In this document: piece after piece, positions 58,083 through 64,000 of the stretch
Position numbering within the stretch: position 1 is the stretch's first letter
How the letters are laid out: every line of letters starts with the position of its first letter
NCBI GenBank assembly: GCA_965223405.1
Contig: CBDCWO010000006.1
Coordinates: 4,898,001 to 4,962,000, forward strand
Source: CBDCWO01 sp965223405
GTDB lineage: Bacteria > Bacteroidota > Bacteroidia > Chitinophagales > Saprospiraceae
Length of the DNA: 64,000 nt
Direction: 5' to 3'
Position numbers and translations under genes: made by a program
The notes under the pieces: generated by a model
What the model was told of the DNA's origin: nothing
Seen by the model: the letters and a program-made list of their open reading frames with translations, nothing else
Databases searched by the model: none

Positions 58083-59849
58083 TTGAACTTGTTCCCAAGA
58101 TATTTTAAAACGACTAAAATACAATTCCTATACTGGATTGTTCTGGCATTTGGATTGACGAGGAGTTTGTCCGGTCAGGATTTTGATCCGGTGAACCTAT
58201 TTGTGAGTGGTGAAAATGGAATTAGTGAATTTCGAATTCCTGCTTTGTTAACCACAAAATCGGGAATCTTGTTGGCAGTCTGTGATGCCAGGGTGGATAG
58301 GCCGGGAGATGTACCCAACAATATTGACCAAGTGTTGAGGAGAAGTACAGATGGTGGTAATTCTTGGACCCCATTATTAACAATTCTGGATTTTGTAAAT
58401 CAAGAAGGCGGGGCTGATCCACAGCTGTTACAAGATCAGATAACTAACCGAATCTTCTTATTTTATACTTATTGTCCGGGAAGGAATGAGGTTAAATTTG
58501 GGCCAAACCGCAATAGACGGCATCTTTCATTACAATACATTTATAGTGATGATGATGGCGAGAACTGGTCAATACCGTTAGTTGTAGAATATGGTTTGAA
58601 AAAACATGGCTGGCATTCGATGTGGCCGGGTCCCGGAAAGGGGCTACAGCTTGCAACGGGCAAATTGATTGTTCCCATTACAGTTGCCGATACAAACCGT
58701 ATGTATTCCTATTTTCTCTTTAGTAACGATCATGGAGATACCTGGAATATTTCCTCATTGATTGGTCAGGATATTAATGAACCTACAATTATTGAACGAG
58801 AGGATGGATCCCTGTTAGTTAATGCAAGAAACAAGACTGGAAAAAGGGCAATAACCTACAGTGACGATCAGGGAAAATCATGGTCAAATATCAGATTTCA
58901 TCATCAGTTAGTCGAGCCAAGTTGTCAGGGCAGCATGATCCGGTTGGATGAGTCCAATATACTTCTCTTCTCCAACCCTAGTCATCCCAATTCAAGAAAA
59001 AACCTTACTATCAAGGTCAGCATGGATGGAGGTCGGTCCTGGCCCTTACGGAAATTGATCCACGCCGGTCCGTCAGGGTACAGTTGTTTGACTATATTAC
59101 CCGATGGAAATGTAGGATTATTATATGAGAATGGCGATAAAAGTCCATACGAGAAGATTAGTTTTGTGAAAATACCATTGCAGTGGCTTCTGCATGAAGA
59201 ACAAATGGTTGTGGTAACATTTGGAAATTCAACCACAGCTACAAGATCGAATATAGATCAGGTATATGCTCAAAGAATGCTCAGTGATTTAAACACCAAC
59301 GGATTATCTTGTAAAATAATTAATGCAGGAGTAAGAGGAAGTCATACAGGATCTATAGCAGATAATGATCGACATAAAACCCTACATGCACTGGACCGTT
59401 TCGAGACTGATGTACTAACTATCAAACCGGATTTGGTAACTCTTTGTTTTGGATTGAATGATGCTTGGATAGATAATGTGGATTCAACAGCCGTCTCCAG
59501 AATTCCATTGGATAAATACCGAGAAAACCTGGAATATATGGTGAAGACTTTGAAAGCAAATGGCTCAATTGCGCTTCTAATGACACCCAATCCCATTGGA
59601 AAGAAGTTTGAATCTTGGCGGTATAAAAGAGTGGAAAACTATGCCCGGGAAGTAAGAGACTTAGCCAAAAAGTTCGAGATTCCCTTGTTGGATACCTGGA
59701 ATCTGTTTTATAGTTATGCCGAGAGTCGTGGTGATATCATCGATGAGTTATTATTGGACGGGCTGCATCCTAATGATTTAGGGCATGAGGTGATTGCTGA
59801 AAATTTAGTCAAATTGATAATGGAGATATATGAACTGAAATCAAGATAG
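58083..59849 (+). CDS. Sialidase (GH33-like) fused to SGNH/GDSL esterase
   Basis: 588 residues from a TTG start; no in-frame ATG precedes the signal peptide (FLYWIVLAFGLTRSLSGQ). The sialidase (about 30-365) has the arginine motif FRIPALL (about 49), Asp boxes STDGGNSW, SDDDGENW, SNDHGDTW, SDDQGKSW and SMDGGRSW, and Glu in INEPTIIE. The C-terminal part (about 375-588) is an SGNH hydrolase: VVVTFGNSTTA (block I, with Asn instead of the usual Asp before the nucleophile Ser), INAGVRG, CFGLNDAW and LDGLHPNDLGH (catalytic Asp/His). Together it could remove O-acetyl groups and release sialic acid from one chain. Divergent from the sialic-acid-type transporter. Confidence 0.9.
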   Translation: MNLFPRYFKTTKIQFLYWIVLAFGLTRSLSGQDFDPVNLFVSGENGISEFRIPALLTTKSGILLAVCDARVDRPGDVPNNIDQVLRRSTDGGNSWTPLLTILDFVNQEGGADPQLLQDQITNRIFLFYTYCPGRNEVKFGPNRNRRHLSLQYIYSDDDGENWSIPLVVEYGLKKHGWHSMWPGPGKGLQLATGKLIVPITVADTNRMYSYFLFSNDHGDTWNISSLIGQDINEPTIIEREDGSLLVNARNKTGKRAITYSDDQGKSWSNIRFHHQLVEPSCQGSMIRLDESNILLFSNPSHPNSRKNLTIKVSMDGGRSWPLRKLIHAGPSGYSCLTILPDGNVGLLYENGDKSPYEKISFVKIPLQWLLHEEQMVVVTFGNSTTATRSNIDQVYAQRMLSDLNTNGLSCKIINAGVRGSHTGSIADNDRHKTLHALDRFETDVLTIKPDLVTLCFGLNDAWIDNVDSTAVSRIPLDKYRENLEYMVKTLKANGSIALLMTPNPIGKKFESWRYKRVENYAREVRDLAKKFEIPLLDTWNLFYSYAESRGDIIDELLLDGLHPNDLGHEVIAENLVKLIMEIYELKSR

Positions 59850-59985
59850 GTATGAGATTTCCTATCCACCCAACTGTATAACGATTTAACTATGTAGTCA
59901 TCCAGATATCAACTGAATAAAATTGGAGTTTACGGGAAAAGGGAATTTTGAATATTTGATGTTTAATTCTAAATACAAATTATAA

Positions 59986-60774
59986 ATGGAGAAACTTGAT
60001 ATTCTCTTAGATAAAAAAAACAGAACTAAATTACAAAGGCAATTCAGGAAAAACGGTTTTATTTTTCACCCTGGATTTTTGTCACTGGAAGAAATTTCAA
60101 AGGTGAGACACACGATCGATGAATTTATTCATGGAAAAGGTCTGCAGAAAATGAAAGATCGGGAGATATTTTACGAGGACATTTCAGACAAAAGTACCCT
60201 AAAACAACTACAGCAATTGCAGACCTACGATCCTTTTTTCAACCAAATGATGTTTGGAAGCCGTTTTGAACAATTGGCATCATTACTTCTACAGGACAAG
60301 GTAATTGGAAAAAATATGCAGTATTTTAATAAGCCTCCCAAAATAGGAAAGCCCACTCCACCACATCAGGATGGATACTATTTTATGCTGGAACCTAATG
60401 AAGCAGTCACTATGTGGATGCCATTAGAACCTGTTGATGAGCAAAATGGATGTGTAAGGTATGTCAAAGGATCACATGTAAAAGGTATGCGTCCCCATGG
60501 AAGGACCACTACACTTGGTTTTTCTCAGGGTATATTGGACTTTGGGAAAAAGCAAGACCTGGAGAATGAAGTGTATTTTAAGACCAATCCCGGTGATTTA
60601 TTGGTACATCATTCCTTAACCATACATTGGGCTGAAGGAAATCAAAGTGAAGACAGAAGTCGCAAGGCACTTGGATTTATATATTACGCTGAATCAGCTC
60701 AAGAAAATAGACAAGCTCATGAGGAATATGCCAAGAATCTGGCCAAAGAGATGAAGGAGGCCGGATTGATCTGA
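59986..60774 (+). CDS. Phytanoyl-CoA dioxygenase (PhyH) family protein
   Basis: 262 residues. The iron ligands are HQDGYYF (His and Asp near residue 127) and VHHSLTIHWAEGN (distal His), with Arg in EDRSRKALGF for 2-oxoglutarate. These Fe(II)/2-oxoglutarate enzymes hydroxylate lipids or small molecules. Placed between a sialidase and a sulfatase, it may act on a glycan-derived or lipid part of the substrate, but the target is unknown. Confidence 0.88.
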   Translation: MEKLDILLDKKNRTKLQRQFRKNGFIFHPGFLSLEEISKVRHTIDEFIHGKGLQKMKDREIFYEDISDKSTLKQLQQLQTYDPFFNQMMFGSRFEQLASLLLQDKVIGKNMQYFNKPPKIGKPTPPHQDGYYFMLEPNEAVTMWMPLEPVDEQNGCVRYVKGSHVKGMRPHGRTTTLGFSQGILDFGKKQDLENEVYFKTNPGDLLVHHSLTIHWAEGNQSEDRSRKALGFIYYAESAQENRQAHEEYAKNLAKEMKEAGLI

Positions 60775-61019
60775 GCGACACAAAGTCAATCACCTAAAGA
60801 GTTAGACAAAGGTCTTTCCTGGTATTAAAGCACCGTTGAATATGAATGAACTAGGTGATAGAAATGGGTTAGGCTAATAATGGAGTTGGCTGAGAAAACC
60901 TTACCAGTACTCCTTGACTGTAATCGGTATAGCCAAAGCCTGAATTGGCAAATGATGCTTATATGATTTAAAGTTAAAAAGAGAAAATTAGATTGTTCAT
61001 AAAACTACAAAAGCTGAAG

Positions 61020-62474
61020 ATGAAAATTAGACCATTTTATCGAATTTTAATTTGCAGCCGCTGGTATTTACTGGTGTGTTATTTGGCATTCTTTAATACT
61101 CTATATAGCCAGGAAGGCCCGCCAAATATTGTATTTATTTTTGTGGATGATCTGGGGTGGTCGGATCTTGGTTATATGGGAAGTACGATATATGAATCTC
61201 CCAATATTGACCGACTTTCAAGAGAGGGAATGACCTTTACTGATTTCTATGCAGGTGGACCTGTTTGTTCACCAACCAGGGCATCCTTATTGACAGGAAA
61301 GTATACCCCAAGAACCGGAATCACCACCTATTTACTGTTTCCCGAAAGAGATGCCGATCATGTGGCTCCATTTTTGGATTTAGAAGAGAGAACCATTGCC
61401 GAAGCATTTCAATCTCACGGTTACAAAACCGGATATTTTGGCAAATGGCATTTAGGTTATTCAAAGGAGCATTGGGCAGAAAATCAGGGATTTGAAACGG
61501 CCAAAGGCGGAATGGATTTACCCTGGGCATGGGCTGCTGCCCATCCGGACAAGGAGCCTCCGATGATGGATCGTAGTAAGGGTCATACCAGATTTTTCAG
61601 CCCACATCATTTGACATTTCTCAAAAATGGACCCGAAGGTGAATACCTTACAGACCGGCTTACCAATGAAACCATAAAATTCATCAAAGAGAATCATCAC
61701 CAACCCTTTTTTGTTTTGCTGTCCTATCATACGGTCCACACACCTTTACAGGCAAAACCCGAAGTTATTGAGAAGTATCGTAAGAAGATTTCGGAATTGG
61801 GAATACTTGGAGAAGATGAGCAGGACCAGGGTTCCCGCAAATATCAAAACCTTCCGGAATATGCTGCGATGGTGCATCATCTGGATGAAAATGTGGGCAG
61901 GTTGCTAAATGCATTGAAAGCGATGGGCCTAAATGAGAATACTATTGTAGTTTTTACTTCTGATAATGGAGGGAAACAATCTGTAACCTCCAATGCGCCG
62001 TTGAGAGGTGCAAAGCACAACCTTTATGAAGGGGGTATTCGTATTCCTACTATCATCCGGTGGCCCCAAAAAGTGAAAGCAGGCTCAAAAATATCGACTC
62101 CGTTGATTACCAATGATTTTTATCCCACTTTATTGGATCTGGCAGGGTTACCCTTGGAGTATGAAAATCACCTGGATGGGATTAGTTTTAAGGAGATCCT
62201 AATGGGGAAAAAGAAAAATGCAGGAAGAAAACATTTGTTCTGGCATTATCCTCATTCCAAAATGGAAGGTGCCGTGAGATCGAAAAATTTTAAGCTTTTA
62301 TATTTTTATAAAACAAAGAATGTAGAGCTTTATGATCTTAAATCTGATATCGGGGAACAAGTTAATTTAGCTAGGGAAATGCCGGGTAAGGAAAGAGTGC
62401 TAACGCGGAGACTTAAGAAGTGGTTGATCCGAGTGGATGCAAAATATCCGAAAGGAATTTCTGGACCCATATAG
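61020..62474 (+). CDS. Sulfatase, exported
   Basis: 484 residues from ATG 61020 (MKIRPFYRILICSRWYLLVC); an in-frame TTG at 60993 is less likely. A signal peptide ends near LYSQ. Metal motif FIFVDDLGWSDLGYMGS, formylglycine site GGPVCSPTRASLLTG, GYFGKWHLG and VFTSDNGGKQS. It resembles the N-acetylgalactosamine/arylsulfatase A group. The disrupted sialidase follows 49 bases downstream. Confidence 0.93.
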   Translation: MKIRPFYRILICSRWYLLVCYLAFFNTLYSQEGPPNIVFIFVDDLGWSDLGYMGSTIYESPNIDRLSREGMTFTDFYAGGPVCSPTRASLLTGKYTPRTGITTYLLFPERDADHVAPFLDLEERTIAEAFQSHGYKTGYFGKWHLGYSKEHWAENQGFETAKGGMDLPWAWAAAHPDKEPPMMDRSKGHTRFFSPHHLTFLKNGPEGEYLTDRLTNETIKFIKENHHQPFFVLLSYHTVHTPLQAKPEVIEKYRKKISELGILGEDEQDQGSRKYQNLPEYAAMVHHLDENVGRLLNALKAMGLNENTIVVFTSDNGGKQSVTSNAPLRGAKHNLYEGGIRIPTIIRWPQKVKAGSKISTPLITNDFYPTLLDLAGLPLEYENHLDGISFKEILMGKKKNAGRKHLFWHYPHSKMEGAVRSKNFKLLYFYKTKNVELYDLKSDIGEQVNLAREMPGKERVLTRRLKKWLIRVDAKYPKGISGPI

Positions 62475-62523
62475 GATCAAATTGTTAAATTGCTCCTTAT
62501 CGTTGAAATACAAATCGAAGTAC

Positions 62524-63651
62524 ATGGACAGGTTCTTTATTAAGACCAACCTTTTGGTGTTATTCTTTTTCTTATTCGTGGGGTGTAGGATCACTTCAGA
62601 ACTGTATACGTGGGATAGTGGTAGCGCTTTTTTTGAAGTTCAAAAGCTATTTGATAATGAAAGATTTCCAAATGTGGTGGTTGCACCGGATGGCACCATT
62701 ATGACAACCTGGGGAAGCAAAGATTTCAGAATCAGGAGAAGCTTGAATGGAGGCAAAACCTGGGAGCCGCCAAGAACACTTGCAAACCCCGGCTTTCATG
62801 GTGGAGGAACGATTGTTGACGAAAACACAGGCGATGTGTTTGTCTTTATCGAAGAGGGTCATCCGATATCTCCGCTTAAGGTTTTTCGTAGTAGCGATAT
62901 TGGGCTTTCATGGAATGAGGTGGACATTAAAATTATCCCCAACAGCATGGGTCATATTCCTTCAATGCATATGAATGAACATGGAATTACAATACAAAAT
63001 GGCAAATATAAAGGCAGGCTCATCCGTCCGACCAGATACTATGGGGGAGGAAATGACCGAAAGTTTTGGGATGACCATTATACCAATGCCATGTTTAGTG
63101 ACGATCATGGTTTGACATGGCAAACCAGCGAGCCTTTCCCGGCAAAAGGTACAGGTTAAGCTGCCATTGCTGAGTTATCGGATGGTGTTTTGTATTATAA
63201 TTCACGCAGACATAAATCTACCGATGGACTCAATCCCAGGCGACGGTATGAAGCTTTTAGTTACGATGGTGGAATGACATGGGAAAACATGTCTATCATC
63301 GAGCAACTTCCGGATGGAGATCAAAACCGGGATTATGGTTTAATGGGAGGTCTCACCAGATTACCCTTGAAAAATCACGATGTCTTATTATTTAGTAACA
63401 TTGAATCTGCGGGGGGAAGGCATCACGGTACGGTTTGGGCCAGTTTTGATGCCGGTAAGACTTGGCCGGTAAAACGGCTGGTGGATGAAGGAAGCTTCGC
63501 TTATTCTTCACTGGTCGCAGGAAGACCAGGTACTGCCTCTGAAGGGTATATCTACCTGTTCTATGAAAGTGAAGGTGGGGCAAAAATGGCCCGTTTTAAC
63601 TTAAGTTGGATTTTGGATGGAAGGAAAATTACTGATTTTACGAATCCCTGA
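62524..63651 (+). pseudogene. Sialidase-like lipoprotein interrupted by an in-frame TAA at the catalytic Glu
   Basis: Start at ATG 62524 (MDRFFIKTNLLVLFFFLFVGC, lipobox Cys). A BNR propeller follows with Asp boxes SLNGGKTW, SSDIGLSW, SDDHGLTW, SYDGGMTW and SFDAGKTW. The frame is interrupted only by TAA at 63157-63159, after FPAKGTG, and continues AAIAELSDGVLYY in the same frame to 63651. Aligning GTG-stop-AAIAELSDG with TTESQVVELSDG and INEPTIIEREDG of the other sialidases puts the stop at the conserved catalytic Glu, one base from GAA. The rest looks intact. Either a very recent nonsense mutation or a single base error; TAA is not a known recoding codon here. Confidence 0.85.
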
Positions 63652-63881
63652 TAGGAAGAAGTAGTTTTGCATAAGCGGTCTTCATTTATCTTCACTATAT
63701 TTTAAAATTTAATAGAAAAATCTGAGAGAGAAAAATTCTGTAGCTGGATTATATAGTGAATTTATTGTAAATTTATTTGGGATCCAAGTTGCAGCTATCG
63801 GGTCATCATCCTGATTCTGCACCCTATCGGAGGTAAGTCAATTTTCACTCTTTATATTCTGAAAATAAAATTTGTACCAAC

Positions 63882-64000
63882 ATGAAGGCAACGACATTGG
63901 AGATAAATGGGCAGGAATATAACGTTCGGGCAGCTCCCGGAACCATGCTGCTATGGGTGCTGAGGGAGCATCTGGGATTGACAGGCACCAAATATGCTTG
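63882..64000 (+). CDS. Molybdenum hydroxylase 2Fe-2S subunit (IorA-like), partial
   Basis: 39 codons before the window ends: MKATTLEINGQEYNVRAAPG, then TMLLWVLREHLGLTGTKYA and the first bases of a Cys codon. This is the ferredoxin-like start of the small iron-sulfur subunit of xanthine dehydrogenase/isoquinoline-1-oxidoreductase enzymes, where G-T-K-Y-A-C-G holds the first cluster cysteine. The large subunit should follow outside the window. The preceding gap (63652-63881) shows no gene. Confidence 0.8.
   Translation, partial: MKATTLEINGQEYNVRAAPGTMLLWVLREHLGLTGTKYA

Noticed and set aside
63157..63159. Stop-codon recoding in the sialidase
   Set aside because: The codon is TAA, not the TGA or TAG used for selenocysteine or pyrrolysine, and no recoding structure is visible; nonsense mutation or base error is simpler.

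Overview
The window looks like a chromosome segment of an environmental Bacteroidota bacterium, possibly near the Saprospirales or Cytophagales. The reasons are type IX secretion (T9SS) C-terminal sorting domains on several exported proteins, a one-protein hybrid two-component system ending in an AraC helix-turn-helix, a mutarotase-sodium symporter fusion, many lipoprotein sulfatases, A-rich start contexts without clear Shine-Dalgarno sites, and low-to-moderate GC. The placement is inference from gene content. No tRNA or rRNA gene was seen.

Layout. 0-5.2 kb: the tail of a T9SS protein, a frameshifted adenylate cyclase/TPR gene, decayed DNA, then a two-gene cassette (2-oxoglutarate dioxygenase plus HD-domain oxygenase) that resembles the TmpA/TmpB phosphonate pathway. 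5.2-8.9 kb: two tandem paralogous T9SS proteins, the first carrying two frameshifts. 9.2-16.1 kb: an exported phosphoesterase, a Fic-like remnant, a hybrid sensor kinase, a START-like protein, an exported lectin-fold protein and a LytTR protein. 16.1-22.9 kb: a sulfur/methionine operon (osmC-like, metY, metX, pyc) behind a SAM-I-type riboswitch, which is followed directly by a 29-codon ORF ending in five cysteine codons.

22.9-28.8 kb: a GxxExxY nuclease-like gene flanked by palindromic repeats. An IS1182-type element has inserted into its last codons with a 4-bp target duplication, and its 3' side opens into about 32 tandem copies of a 104-bp unit. 28.8-34.5 kb: two FtsX-like permeases without an ATPase, a SnoaL-like protein, an IS110 fragment, and a ceramidase-like gene overlapping a glutamine-amidotransferase-like gene. 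34.5-40.5 kb: an accessory stretch with a MITE-like element, a T9SS metalloprotease, a toxin-like remnant, corA and a complete IS982 element with its target duplication.

40.8-63.7 kb: a carbohydrate locus with four separate sulfatases, a giant sulfatase-sialidase-sialidase protein, a sialidase-SGNH esterase fusion, a sialidase broken by a stop at the predicted catalytic Glu, a mutarotase-SSS transporter fusion, a second SSS symporter, a sugar isomerase, a glycosidase-like lipoprotein and a PhyH dioxygenase. Together they suggest desulfation, deacetylation, sialic-acid release, anomer conversion and sodium-driven uptake of sugars from sulfated sialoglycans. No SusC/SusD pair, NanA lyase or sulfatase-maturing enzyme is present. 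The window ends in the first codons of a molybdenum-hydroxylase 2Fe-2S subunit.

The strongest candidates for undescribed biology are the repeat/GxxExxY cassette and its 3.4-kb array, the SAM riboswitch coupled to a poly-Cys leader ORF, the three-domain sulfatase-sialidase protein, and the TmpA/TmpB-like pair in a Bacteroidota.
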